Positions 49,784-60,300 of a stretch of DNA of 64,000 nt are shown here, in pieces. The notes beneath the pieces were generated by a model that worked only from the letters and a program-made list of their open reading frames with translations, was not told the DNA's origin and did not search any database. The position numbers were made by a program, and so were the translations under genes. Position 1 is the stretch's first letter, and the number at the start of each line of letters is the position of its first letter. This stretch comes from Prolixibacteraceae bacterium (GTDB taxonomy: Bacteria > Bacteroidota > Bacteroidia > Bacteroidales > Prolixibacteraceae), in contig JAFLKN010000005.1 in the NCBI GenBank assembly GCA_019163175.1, positions 1-64,000 of the forward strand. Reading direction: 5' to 3'.

Positions 49784-51394
49784 TCAGCGTTTAAATACTT
49801 TCACGGACAAATTATTCTCTGATTTTATAAAATACATTCCTGATGAAAATCCGGCCAATGAGATTACTAAATTACCTGTTTCCGGTTTTAACGATTTAAC
49901 GCAAATTCCGAGCTGATTGTAAACCGAAATCGATCCTGTTTTTTCTTCAGTTTGAACATGCAGCTGTTCATCAAATAAAGTAGGGAATACTTTAAAATTA
50001 TTCTTGTCAGGGTTGACCATTCCGGTAATTGGCGGAGTGACATAGGTTTTCAGATTAGGCATTTCATCGAGTGTCAGCACATAATCACTGGCGAACATCT
50101 TCTTCCACAAATCGAGCGAATTGTATTTGGCTGAACGGGTAAAATCACCATTCCAGGGCATAAACCATGACCAGCCAGCTCCATCCTTGATCAGATTATC
50201 TACATCAGGGAACGAACCACTTTCGCTGATAGTGACCATTTTTTTCCCCCCATACCGGCTGGTCATGTCATTAAACTCAAGTATTTGTGAACTATGATCC
50301 CCTTCCTTGTAAATGTCGCGCCCAACAATATCCACATATTCATCGCCAGGGTACCATTCGTCGTCGTTGGGTTCGCGAGTCCATACCCAAATCAGGTTTT
50401 TAAGTCCATGATAATTGACCATTCGGTCGAACATTACCTGCCACAACTTTTTGCAAGGCGCAGCACCTTTGGCACCCCACCAGAACCAGCCGCCCGCAGC
50501 TTCGTGCAAAGGCCGCCAGAGGATAGGTATTTTGTTGTCCTGAAATCTCATCAATAAGTTAGCTGTGTAGTCAATATCTGCAATCATGGCTTTGTATTCA
50601 GCCGAATTGACATCAGTTATTTTGGAGATATCGAAAGTCGTTTTGTCGGTGTAGAATTCTTCGGTTTTACGTGATGGATCTCGCCAGTGCCAGCTAAAAG
50701 CCGGTATTCCGTTTTTATCGTACAAAGCTTTGACTTCGTTGTATGGTTTGTTTTCGTCGTACCAGGAGTAATTGCGTCCACAAAATAAAAAGTCGAATCC
50801 CACCAGCGCCGGACTTTTGCCTGTGTTTGTTTTCAACCAGTTCGATTCGGGCATATCCATCACTCCGGAAATGATTTTTTTGCCGTAGTTATCGTACAAA
50901 AACTGGTACAATTTGCCTGCTTCGGTGGTTGGATTGGGAGTTACCATAGCTTTGTTGATGCTGAATTTGGTTGACGGATCGACCTTCTCAAATTCAATAT
51001 AATCAATGTTGATCCATCCCCATGATTTGGTGATTTCGATTTTGTGGGCTCCGGCCGCCAACTTCACGAAACTAACCAATTTGAGTTTGATGTAGCTGGC
51101 ATTCTGATTGGTAGCAAATGTTATTGATGTGCCATCAACAACAAAGTTATTGGCTTTATATCCGTTTGGCGCGGCCACCTGAATGTAAATGTTGTAGGAA
51201 GCTTCGGTGGCAAAATTCAGGTTAAAGGTGAGATTACCTTCCTTCTGCTCTACGATAAAACTTCCTGAAGCAGAAGCCAGAGCTGTTTTAATTGCTCCTC
51301 CGGAAAGGGTTGCCGATTCTGCCTCGAACTTTTGGCTGAAACCGACTGAAGCTATGAAAAGAAAGATGACCAGAATAGTTAGTGTTTTTTGCAT
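49784..51394 (-). CDS. Secreted GH26 beta-mannanase with N-terminal CBM and type IX sorting domain (536 aa)
   Basis: Signal peptide (about 1-20), then a CBM35/CBM6-like module at about 22-137 (FEAESATLSGG at the start and WINIDYIEFEK at the end), a GH26 barrel at about 155-455 with acid/base E298 (LWRPLHEAAGGWFWWG) and nucleophile E391 (TISESGS), and a C-terminal type IX domain at about 465-536 (FKVFPTLFDEQLHV). It is the extracellular mannanase of the locus: the binding module holds mannan while the enzyme cuts internal bonds. The pair of GH26 enzymes suggests surface and periplasmic steps (inference). Confidence 0.9.
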   Translation of the reverse strand: MQKTLTILVIFLFIASVGFSQKFEAESATLSGGAIKTALASASGSFIVEQKEGNLTFNLNFATEASYNIYIQVAAPNGYKANNFVVDGTSITFATNQNASYIKLKLVSFVKLAAGAHKIEITKSWGWINIDYIEFEKVDPSTKFSINKAMVTPNPTTEAGKLYQFLYDNYGKKIISGVMDMPESNWLKTNTGKSPALVGFDFLFCGRNYSWYDENKPYNEVKALYDKNGIPAFSWHWRDPSRKTEEFYTDKTTFDISKITDVNSAEYKAMIADIDYTANLLMRFQDNKIPILWRPLHEAAGGWFWWGAKGAAPCKKLWQVMFDRMVNYHGLKNLIWVWTREPNDDEWYPGDEYVDIVGRDIYKEGDHSSQILEFNDMTSRYGGKKMVTISESGSFPDVDNLIKDGAGWSWFMPWNGDFTRSAKYNSLDLWKKMFASDYVLTLDEMPNLKTYVTPPITGMVNPDKNNFKVFPTLFDEQLHVQTEEKTGSISVYNQLGICVKSLKPETGNLVISLAGFSSGMYFIKSENNLSVKVFKR

Positions 51395-51476
51395 ATAGTT
51401 TGATGGATTGGCCTTCGACTGTGCTGAGGCACCGCCGATGTATTATTTTTTACTGGTTATTGAAACTGAAAACTGA

Positions 51477-52157
51477 TCACTTCATTATTGAAATATCTTT
51501 AAATACTGCCCTAGCTGTTTCCTTTGTGTTGTGCGATGTAACAGCCAAACCCAGATATACTTTTTTCGATAGTTCCATGCTGAAGGTCGTGAAGGTTTTC
51601 CAGATTTTGCCATCTGTACTGTAATAGCCTGTGAATTCGCTTCCGGTGCGCTTCAGTCTGATCCAAGTGTTGGGATAGCTTACAGGAAATTCAGGAGTTC
51701 CGTCAAACTTAGCCGGATATATGGCCTTCATTTCTCCGGCCTGATCTTTCCGGTATTGAAACTCGTATCCGCCATTGTTTTTGTTTCGCGGATTGTTGTT
51801 GGGGAAAACCTGAAAAAAGATGTGACGGCTGTTGTCCGAAAGTTGTTCGCGTGCCATCAGTCCGGCTTTCGTATAAAGATGAGGAGCAGTGAGGCTTTCA
51901 ATTCGGGCTGCCAGATCAAAATCGCCGTTTTTTTCAAAATACGAAAATCCGAATTCATCTTTTACACCCCAAACATCAGCACCACCTGCTGTCAGGCTGA
52001 TACCTTCTTCGGTAATGTTTGTCGATCCGGCAAGGGCAGGATTGCCAATGTCAGCAAATTTTAGCTTCTTAATCTGTACTGCCTTTCCTTTTGCAGATGC
52101 TGATAATCCAAGTGCAACGATAATTATCAGGAATAAAGTAATATTTAGTTTTCTCAT
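51477..52157 (-). CDS. DUF1349/concanavalin-like secreted protein (226 aa)
   Basis: Signal peptide (about 1-23) followed by one beta-sandwich of the DUF1349 type: GISLTAGGADVWGVKDEFGFSY, DFDLAARIESL, KAGLMARE, IRLKRTGSEFTGYYSTDGK and VYLGLAVTSHN. Such domains often follow or accompany GH enzymes and are thought to bind carbohydrate; no catalytic residues are apparent. It lies 5 bp after the GH5 gene, so the two are almost certainly co-translated. It may bind the GH5 substrate or product. Confidence 0.82.
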   Translation of the reverse strand: MRKLNITLFLIIIVALGLSASAKGKAVQIKKLKFADIGNPALAGSTNITEEGISLTAGGADVWGVKDEFGFSYFEKNGDFDLAARIESLTAPHLYTKAGLMAREQLSDNSRHIFFQVFPNNNPRNKNNGGYEFQYRKDQAGEMKAIYPAKFDGTPEFPVSYPNTWIRLKRTGSEFTGYYSTDGKIWKTFTTFSMELSKKVYLGLAVTSHNTKETARAVFKDISIMK

Positions 52158-52162
52158 TTTCC

Positions 52163-53128
52163 TTAATTGCTTTTTTCTGCCTGTTTCCTTAATAATTCAC
52201 GGGTTTTTATACCCGATTCTTTCATGTCTGCTTCTTTCCAGTTTCCTTCGGAAGACGCTTTAGGGGTGAGCATCGAACAGGTTTCGTTTTTATCGGCAAT
52301 CGACCACGAAATCAAGCTGATTTTGTTGCTCTCGCACCAGTCGATCCAGTTCTGCCACTCGGTATAATTGATCGGGCCGTTTCCTGAAGCTTCCATGCCC
52401 GCTGATTCGGAAATGAAAATGGGGCAGCCTTTTTTGATGGCGTAATCGCAACGGTCGCGCAGAGATTTACCATGGGTTCCGGCGTAAAAATGACAGGTGT
52501 ACATGATGTTACTGAAGCCAACAATCGGATCGTCGGCTACCAAATGAATATCCTGATCCCAATGTGGACTTCCAACCAAAATAACGTTATCCGGATCGAT
52601 GGCACGAATGGTTTTGATCAGCTCGATGGAATAGTCTTTTACCTGTTGCCAGCTATCCTTAACTGGTTCGTTGTATAACTCGTATATCACATGTGGATTT
52701 TTACCGTATTTGGTAGCCATTTCCGCAAAGAATACTTTGGCTTCGGCCAGTTTGAGACCATGACTATGCCAGTCGATTAAAACATAAATGTCACTTTCGA
52801 TAGCGCCATCGATAACTGCTTCTATCTTTTCTTTCGACCAGTCGGGTTTGCTGATGTAACCACCATTGGGTTCAATACCCATGGCAGCGCGCACTGCCGA
52901 GCATTTCCAGTCGGTAGCCAGCCATTTCACTGATTCTTTGTTGTAAAAGCGGGGCCACCAGTTGTGCCAGCCGTAACTTATTCCATTTAAAACGGTGGCA
53001 TTTCCATGTTCATCAGTTAATTGAGTTCCTTTGACTGAAAGGTTGCCATGTTTTTTTACTGGCTGTGCCTGAAGATTCAAGATTAAAAATAGGCCTAGAA
53101 ATAAGCTGGAAATAAGTTTAAGGTTCAT
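52163..53128 (-). CDS. GH5 endo-beta-glucanase, single domain (321 aa)
   Basis: Signal peptide (about 1-22). GH5 motifs: NGISYGWHNWW, VLIDWHSHG, acid/base E154 in YELYNEPVKDSW, catalytic-site HFYAGTHG and nucleophile E241 in IFISESAGM. The pattern resembles subfamily GH5_2, usually endo-1,4-beta-glucanase. It lacks binding modules and a type IX signal. It is 19 bp downstream of the GH44 gene and 5 bp upstream of the DUF1349 gene within the operon. Subfamily assignment is by eye. Confidence 0.87.
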   Translation of the reverse strand: MNLKLISSLFLGLFLILNLQAQPVKKHGNLSVKGTQLTDEHGNATVLNGISYGWHNWWPRFYNKESVKWLATDWKCSAVRAAMGIEPNGGYISKPDWSKEKIEAVIDGAIESDIYVLIDWHSHGLKLAEAKVFFAEMATKYGKNPHVIYELYNEPVKDSWQQVKDYSIELIKTIRAIDPDNVILVGSPHWDQDIHLVADDPIVGFSNIMYTCHFYAGTHGKSLRDRCDYAIKKGCPIFISESAGMEASGNGPINYTEWQNWIDWCESNKISLISWSIADKNETCSMLTPKASSEGNWKEADMKESGIKTRELLRKQAEKSN

Positions 53129-53147
53129 TGTTTATGTATTTAGTAGG

Positions 53148-55064
53148 TTAGTTTTTTATCAGTTTAACCGTTTGGTTGTCGTTGCCCGATCTAAATTTAA
53201 TCAGGTAAATTCCTGACGAAAGATTGCCCGTATTTAAATCAATCTGATGGTCACCTGCATCAAAAATCTGATCGCTGACGGTATTTAATAGTACGCCGTT
53301 TGTTTGGTACAATTCGATCGTCAATTTCCGTTTTTCAGGAATTGAAAAAGCGATATTAACCTGATCGGTAGCTGGATTCGGGTATAGGACAGTTTTTAGT
53401 TTGCCATTCAGTAACTTAGTTTCTGCCGAAGTTGGTGCAGCTTTTAAGATGATACTGTTGACGGAAAGTGGCGCCAGTTCAACTGTGATCTGGTTTAATG
53501 CAGCCGTAACATCCGTTTTTACCAATTTGTTATTCGAATGTGAAACAAATGTTTCGGTGGCAGGAAGGCCAGATAGGGAATACATGCTGTAGGTGCGGTT
53601 TTGAAGAAGATATCCGGCAAAGTTTAGATTAACTGTGCTTTTTGCCGTCTGCGAACGGTTTACGAGGACAACAGTCATCGAATCGGCTGCCTCGTTTACG
53701 GTAGGGTAGGCCGAAACCAATGTTTCATTTTGCGAAGTAGCCTGCACATAGTTTCCTTTGTTGTAGCGGCTGAACAGGTGTAGTGCCTCCCACATACCCA
53801 CTTTCCAGCTCCATGGAGTAAATATCTCGACACCATTTTTCATAAATTCCCCCATCGTCGACGCATACCAAACGGCCAGAATATTGGCATTTGATGAAGC
53901 AATGTCAGTTTCAGTAACTGCTAAACCAACGCCATGATTTGCACCTTTGTATTTGATAAGCCAGTCGGAGCAACGCCCCAAAATGTACTCTTTAGTAATG
54001 CTGGTGTCCCATCCCCCGGTAGTGGTTCTGACGCCATTAGCTCCCGGATAAACGTAGTTTCGGTCAAAATAGACTCTGTGAAGATTAACACTGTTGGTGG
54101 CATCAGATTCGCCAGGATAAAAATGGATATCAAGCACGTCCAGCAGTTTAATGCCTGAAGCTTTTTCTTCCTCAGAAATCCGTTTGATAAAAAATTCGAG
54201 CCATGGATAATGAACTCCGTTTATTTTGCTGCCTCCGCTCCAGTTATACCATTGCCATTCGTTGGCCGGAACTGGCCCTAATAGTTTAATTTCAGGATAT
54301 TTGGCACGTGCAGCTTTGGCCACTTTGAAATACAATTGCATAAATTCTTCGGCGGTGCATTGGGTCTTCATTACATCGTCATGTGTTCCTGACCAGATTT
54401 CAGGTTCATTGTCCATACTCCAGTAACGGAGGCGGCTTTTATCGTATCCAAGTCCCTTTGTGCCAAACCATTTGTCGAGAATGCCAACAGTTGAATCCGC
54501 AGTCCAGGTCATGGTATAAAGGTCAGGATTACCTTCAACCGATGCTTTACCTGTATTTGCGCCTGAAGTATTGGGTTGTCCTCCACCGGCTAAATTCTGA
54601 CCCGTTCCTGCCCACCACTGAGATTGGTTGTATGTCCAGTCAGGAAAATTATTTTTTGTATTGGCTGCTGCTTTTCCCAAAAGTTGAAATGACCACATGC
54701 CATGTACTCCCGGCATTTTATCGAACAGGTTTTTGGCCGCAGCATCCCAGTCGTTGGTGTAAACATTGTTGTACCAGTCTGGGTGACTAGATAGTTTTAA
54801 TCTCCAGTTGTATTTGGTACTGTTATTTCCTCCGCCCTGCCGCACAAAACGAACACCAGCTTCTCGTGATTTGGTGATGTCAGCAGTAGTGCCCGAGTTT
54901 AAAAATGTGCTAGGCAAAACGTTGTTTTTTCCGTAAATGAATGGTGAAACCGGTTTTTTGCCTTTGGCCACGTCAATGTCAATACGCACAGGTGTTTGTG
55001 CAATGGTTAAGTTTGATGCTATTACTAGCAGTAAAACTATTTTAATTACTGATGTAAATCTCAT
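53148..55064 (-). CDS. GH44 endoglucanase/xyloglucanase with type IX sorting domain (638 aa)
   Basis: Signal peptide (about 1-22). GH44 is recognised from SPFIYGKNN, RQGGGNNSTKYNWRLK (the family NRxTxYNWE-like block), SHPDWY, acid/base E220 in YWSMDNEPEIW, LDIHFYP and nucleophile E386 in LAVTETD. A beta-sandwich follows the barrel, then a type IX domain at about 560-638 (VLYPNPATDQVNI). GH44 enzymes cut beta-1,4-glucan, xyloglucan and related polymers. GH44 is a fairly uncommon family in Bacteroidota. It starts 3 bp after the upstream GH5 stop, so the genes form one operon. Confidence 0.9.
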   Translation of the reverse strand: MRFTSVIKIVLLLVIASNLTIAQTPVRIDIDVAKGKKPVSPFIYGKNNVLPSTFLNSGTTADITKSREAGVRFVRQGGGNNSTKYNWRLKLSSHPDWYNNVYTNDWDAAAKNLFDKMPGVHGMWSFQLLGKAAANTKNNFPDWTYNQSQWWAGTGQNLAGGGQPNTSGANTGKASVEGNPDLYTMTWTADSTVGILDKWFGTKGLGYDKSRLRYWSMDNEPEIWSGTHDDVMKTQCTAEEFMQLYFKVAKAARAKYPEIKLLGPVPANEWQWYNWSGGSKINGVHYPWLEFFIKRISEEEKASGIKLLDVLDIHFYPGESDATNSVNLHRVYFDRNYVYPGANGVRTTTGGWDTSITKEYILGRCSDWLIKYKGANHGVGLAVTETDIASSNANILAVWYASTMGEFMKNGVEIFTPWSWKVGMWEALHLFSRYNKGNYVQATSQNETLVSAYPTVNEAADSMTVVLVNRSQTAKSTVNLNFAGYLLQNRTYSMYSLSGLPATETFVSHSNNKLVKTDVTAALNQITVELAPLSVNSIILKAAPTSAETKLLNGKLKTVLYPNPATDQVNIAFSIPEKRKLTIELYQTNGVLLNTVSDQIFDAGDHQIDLNTGNLSSGIYLIKFRSGNDNQTVKLIKN

Positions 55065-55067
55065 ATT

Positions 55068-57071
55068 TTACTGAATTACGATTTTTTGACTCTGTTCGTG
55101 ATTTTCCGAAATAAGCTGAACGATATACACTCCGGGGTGCATTCCTTGTGTCGAAATCCTGAAATCTGGGTCAGAGATTTTCATATTTTTTACCACAGAA
55201 CCCAGAATATTGTAAATTCTCAAAGTTTCAACCGATCGATTTGATTCCCGATTGAAAATAAGTTCCTGATCATGCTGATAAACTGTGAAACCATTGTTTG
55301 AAAGCGTTGATAATCCGGCAGGAATGACTCTTTTGAAGTCAATGAAATCGATATAAAACAATGGTTTTTCGATAAATGTAAGACGCATAATTTGGGTGCC
55401 AGCCTCAAGGTTCATCGAGAAATTAGCCATTTTTGTGGTAACCCAACTACTCGTTGCCGGAGCTTTAATAACTTCTGATTCAGTTGTGCCAATTTTTATG
55501 CTAAAAGTTCCGCCACCTACAACGGCTGCAATACTTGCACTAATGTCGTAAAGTCCTTTTTGAGCTACATTTATGGTATATTCGAGCCATTCACCGGGAT
55601 AATTGTCGATAACATAGTATTTGCTGCTTCCTAAATCGTAAATGTCAATGGGTTCATTTGGTCGCAAGTCTCCGGTTACATTTTTCAAGTCCGAGTCGTG
55701 GTAAGTCATACCATCTTCACCAATATCAAAATTTTCAGCCTCAATCTTCCCGGGTATTGCGAGTGTCTGACCGGTAAACAATTGCCTAAGAACCGGAGGT
55801 TTTGGAACGTAAATTGGCAAATAAATCTTTTGCGGATATGAATACAAATCAGTATTGCTGTTGTAATGGGCAATTACCCTGTAAATGTATTCCTTGTCTT
55901 GTGGTAGTTTGGGGTCGTTGTAGGTAATCGCATTTCCTTTAAGAGCTGCAATTTTTTTGTAAGCCGATGTAGCCGATATTTTTCTTTCGATATATATGCT
56001 GTCGTAATCTGCGGCAAGATTGGTCCAGTCTAGTTTAATTATAGTATCTTGAAATAGTGATAATCGTGGCATTTTTGGTGAAAGCAACGACGAATGTGTG
56101 ATGATGTCTTTTATGTCATCATCCCATGTTTTGGCAGCACGATTCATTATTCTGAAATCTCCTCCGTCATCCCACGCTGCGGGAGCAAAACCAAAGGTTT
56201 CTGATAGCTCCATGTAGGTTTTGTAGTGTTTCATCCTCGAATTGTAATCACATTTTTTAAGTGATCCGAATTCGCCCAGAAAAACAGGAATATTATTTTT
56301 ATCTGACCAGTCTTTTACTTTCTGAAATTTGGCCCTCAGCGCACTGATATCGGAAGTTGTTCCCCAGGTTCCCTGACCTTCAAGCCCAAATAAATATGGA
56401 TCGTAGGAATGGAATGAACCAATAATGTATGGATCGTTGGGAATGGCCGCATTGATCAACGCATCCGAGCCACCCCAGTCAATCCCCTGAAAAATGATCA
56501 GTCGGGTAGGGTTGGTTTTCCTGATTACTTTGATTGCTTTTTGGTGCATTTCATCGTTTTGAGCCTTGGTCATTGGAGAAACGGGCTCGTTGGCAACTTC
56601 GAATATGAGTTTTTCTGATTTGTTTTTAAAGCGGGTGGCAACCTGGCTCCATAAGCTGTCGAACCGTGCCTGATTTACCGGATTGGCATAATTTTCCTTT
56701 ATCCAGCCATCATGGTGCGAGTTTACGACCATGTAAAGTCCTTTTGACAGGCCCCAGTCCAAAATTTGTTCTACCCGATTTAGCCAAGCCTGATCAATTT
56801 TAAAAGGGCTGGTGGTTGACATGTGTTTGTCCCATCGAACAGGCACACGAACGAAATTGAAGCCTTCTTTTTTGTACATGTCGAACATGTATTCCTGGGT
56901 TGATGGATTACCCCATTCTCCCTCATTGGGTGGTTCGAGTGTATTGCCCAGGTTTATGCCATGCCTCATTTGGCTGATTGCGTCTTTCGGGCTTAATTGA
57001 GCCGATGCAAATACTGGGATCAGAATAAATAAGGAGACTAATATCTGAATGGTAAGTTTGGTTTTGATCAT
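55068..57071 (-). CDS. Multidomain secreted GH5 with Fn3-like, CBM and type IX domains (667 aa)
   Basis: Signal peptide (about 1-24). A GH5 barrel (about 28-330) shows RHGINLGNTLEPP, NSHHDGW, acid/base E162 in FEVANEPVSP, HSYDPY and nucleophile E267 in FLGEFGS. A fibronectin-III-like region (about 335-420), a CBM6/35-like module (about 438-590, IEAENFDIGEDG and FYIDFIDFKR) and a type IX domain (about 598-667) follow. It is probably an endo-acting beta-glucanase, xyloglucanase or mannanase. It is first in the GH operon and has its own -7 box and conserved upstream motif. Confidence 0.9.
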   Translation of the reverse strand: MIKTKLTIQILVSLFILIPVFASAQLSPKDAISQMRHGINLGNTLEPPNEGEWGNPSTQEYMFDMYKKEGFNFVRVPVRWDKHMSTTSPFKIDQAWLNRVEQILDWGLSKGLYMVVNSHHDGWIKENYANPVNQARFDSLWSQVATRFKNKSEKLIFEVANEPVSPMTKAQNDEMHQKAIKVIRKTNPTRLIIFQGIDWGGSDALINAAIPNDPYIIGSFHSYDPYLFGLEGQGTWGTTSDISALRAKFQKVKDWSDKNNIPVFLGEFGSLKKCDYNSRMKHYKTYMELSETFGFAPAAWDDGGDFRIMNRAAKTWDDDIKDIITHSSLLSPKMPRLSLFQDTIIKLDWTNLAADYDSIYIERKISATSAYKKIAALKGNAITYNDPKLPQDKEYIYRVIAHYNSNTDLYSYPQKIYLPIYVPKPPVLRQLFTGQTLAIPGKIEAENFDIGEDGMTYHDSDLKNVTGDLRPNEPIDIYDLGSSKYYVIDNYPGEWLEYTINVAQKGLYDISASIAAVVGGGTFSIKIGTTESEVIKAPATSSWVTTKMANFSMNLEAGTQIMRLTFIEKPLFYIDFIDFKRVIPAGLSTLSNNGFTVYQHDQELIFNRESNRSVETLRIYNILGSVVKNMKISDPDFRISTQGMHPGVYIVQLISENHEQSQKIVIQ

Positions 57072-57087
57072 GGTTAATAATTTTATT

Positions 57088-57095
57088 CAAAATTA
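57088..57095 (-). promoter_or_regulatory. -7 promoter element of the GH operon
   Basis: CAAAATTA reads TAATTTTG on the minus strand (TAnnTTTG) and lies 17 bp before ATG 57071. TTAATGA follows 5 bp further upstream, at exactly the same offset as in the lamin-tail gene promoter. Confidence 0.65.
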
Positions 57096-57136
57096 CTTTC
57101 TTAATGATTTGTAGCTGATTTATTGAGCCATTAAGA

Positions 57137-57164
57137 ATGTAACGTTTCTTTCAAGAGTGAAAGA
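57137..57164 (-). promoter_or_regulatory. Conserved 28-bp operator-like motif upstream of the GH operon
   Basis: ATGTAACG, 2 bp, then the inverted repeat TCTTTCA-N4-TGAAAGA. The same sequence and internal spacing recur at 61219-61246. It starts 41 bp beyond the -7 box, a position fitting an activator. Confidence 0.7.
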
Positions 57165-57256
57165 ATTCAACCATGTGGTGACTTATTTTCTATAAAGTCA
57201 GTCAATTAGGAATATTTTACGCCTGATTGCTCTACAAGTATGATTTTTGGACAAAA

Positions 57257-57286
57257 AAATAAGGGCCCTGTTAGAGGCCCTTATTT
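57257..57286 (-). terminator. Rho-independent terminator of the lamin-tail gene
   Basis: An 11-bp stem AAATAAGGGCC / GGCCCTTATTT with an 8-nt loop, followed on the minus strand by a run of T, lies 20 bp after the stop codon at 57306. Confidence 0.85.
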
Positions 57287-57305
57287 ATCTAATTATTTTG
57301 ATTGC

Positions 57306-60300
57306 TTATTTCTTTACAATCTTCTGGATATTGATGTGTTGTTCTCCGTTAGAAATTACAAACACATAAATACCTGCAGGTTGAGCTGAAAGGTTTACAT
57401 ACTCAGTTGTATTGTCAACTGTTACGTCACGAAGAGTAACGCCAACTGCATTGAATACACGAACACGGTTACCAACAGTAAGACCATTGATTACAACTCT
57501 GTCAGTAGTTGGATTTGGATACATTTTGATAGCCGACTCGATTGGGTCAACTGATGTAGCAAATTCAATTTTGTAGGTAGCAGTTGTTGAATTATCAGCA
57601 GCTGTTACCAACAGTTTGTCGTAAGAAGCTAACTTGGTAAGTGTAGTTGCAGCTCCGTTTTTGTCAATGACAGAAAGTTTTGCACCGAATGATGGATACA
57701 GTTTGGCAAAGAATGTTGCAATGTCAAGGCCTGTTGCAGGAACTTTAATGACAAGTTTAATCTGATCAATTACATAATCATCAGAGATTACGTAGGCCAG
57801 ATATTTGTTTACATTGAAGTTCAACATTGAGAAATAATAAGCCTTGGTTACTTTACCATCAGCAGAAGTTACAATGAGCTTATCGTCTTTGTAAATATTA
57901 CCAATTGTACGAGATAAACCAGCTTTGTCAAAAATTTGTAAGGTAGCTCCGGCACAAGGCGAAACGTTAGCCAACAAACTCTGAACAGCAGTTCCGGCAG
58001 GTACAAACTGAATCAATGAAGCGAACTGGTCAACACTGTAAACATCAGATGTTACATACGCATCACTTGCACTAACATTTGGTTTCAATTGATAAGTTAT
58101 CTTTGTCAGACCATCTTCAGCAATTACAACAAAATTGACTTTATCAGTAGCAATTGAGCTAACATAGGCTGAATCATAGTTTAGTTTCATTAATGACATG
58201 TAAGCATCGTTAGCATCAGTAATGGTAAGGGTAGCTCCGGCAGGAACTACTACTGCTGAGAATACATTTTTCAACAATTCTCTTTGTTTGATTCCAGCAA
58301 TTGTACCGGTTGTACCTGTCACATTAACTGTGTATTTGGTTGAAGTTAACAGTGCATTGGTGCTTAATCCGCTTGTAGTTACATCAAGAATATATTTTGA
58401 TGTATTTGTGCTGTCAGCTGAAAGAACGATCAAAGAGTCACCTTTAGTGATAGCATCAGCAGCAGCTAAAATTTTGTTTCCAGATTTTACTGTCAATGTC
58501 TGGTCTGCATTAGCTTTCAGAATATTGGCATAGAATCCGGTTACAGTAGTTCCAGTGGTTAAACCTCTAATGGTTTCTTTCTTGGAGTATCCTTCACTAA
58601 CTTTGTAAATTTTAGAAGCAACAGTTGAACGGTACATGGTTACATCGTCCATGATGTGTGAACCAATACCATCACAAATTGACATGATATTCAATGGCCA
58701 GCCATAATGCAATGCATTAAAGTAAGCATCATCTTTCATTGTCCATTCGCTTTCAGCCCAAGTTTTTCCCAAAGAACCCTGAACTTCAGTATTTCCTTTG
58801 TAGATACCTGGTTTACGAGTGTAGGCGGTAAGCTGATTGATGGCTTTTCCTCCAACAGTTATGTTGCTACCATTTTCCATACCGAATACATCAACCAATT
58901 CAAAGTCAGTAACGTCAATTGCAGGTTTCAATCCATTAACAACTGAATCATTCAGGATTTTGTACATGTAATACGTTGTACCCATCCAATCGTGGATTGC
59001 ATTGTTCCAAGGCATACTGTAACCCCATGGATTTTTTCCGGTAGCAAAGTTAACATCTACTTCTTTTCCATAAATATTTAAAGCGTTACCTCCACCATGC
59101 TGTGTCATAACAAACACATCACCTGGGTAAACAATGGCATTAACGGCCAAATCTGGTTCCAGAATACGTGGCTGTACAGCCCAACTTGCTGCATCCTGCC
59201 ATTTCTTGCCAGGAACATATTTGCGCCAAGGACCGTTTGCATAATCAGTTCCAACAGCATTGAAAGCGTCAAAAGCAGTTGCACGTCCGGCATAGTTACA
59301 GAAGATCATGTAGCGGCTCAAATCCAAAATTTCGGTTCCAGGATTTACTACTTCAATCCATGGATTGCCCCACCATTCCTGGAATACAATCTGAGAGAAG
59401 AATGGTTCGCCTATCCAAGGTTGAACTTTTGAAGGATCTTTTTCTTTTTCGAAACGCACAGTGTAAACGTTTTTAGTAGAATCGTTCTGTGCAAGAACAG
59501 TATATGTTACAGTGCGGTCTTCTGCAGTACCTGCTAATGTTTTAGCACGGGTGACAGTTACCTTAGAGTTAAGATTCCGTTTTGTAAATACTAAAGCTGG
59601 AATTCCGTCATATTCCATAGGTATTTTAACAACATAGTTGTTTTTCGAATAGATAAAGCCAGGAATAGTATCACCAGCCCATCCGTAAGATTCAGCAACA
59701 TCACCTTTAAAATAAGAAGGCATGTCAGGCCATGTAATTGATGAAAGTTCAGCATTTGCACTTGGTACAAATTTCTGAAGTTTCAGGAAGTACTCTTTTA
59801 ACTTACCACTTTCTGAAGTAACCTGAAGTTTATCTCCATATTTAAGGTCAGGACGAACAACACCGTCGACAAATGAAATCTTCCAAGTTGCTTTAGCTGG
59901 TTTTTCCAGATATTTATACAAGGTATCAATACGAGTTGCATAAGGAACCTGGCTGATTGTATCAATAGTTTTGACACCGTCAGTAACGCGGTAACCCCAT
60001 GCTCCAGGAAGTTGAGCTCCATAACGTTCTGTAAGGAAATTGGCTGCTCTTTTATAGATTACGATGTTATCATCAGCAGTCGGTTCTTTAACGATAATAT
60101 TAAATTCTTTAATTGTAGCTTCATCGCCGCAAACATAAAGAGTAAGTACGTCACCTGTACGCATTGAAATATAGGCAGAATCTTCATAATTTTTAGACAA
60201 GCCATAAGCCCAGGCTAAACCAGGTTTCCGGTTGAACTGGTACATAATGGAGTCATTTCTTCTGATTCCCCAAGGAACTGTAATTTCTGCTTTATCCAGA

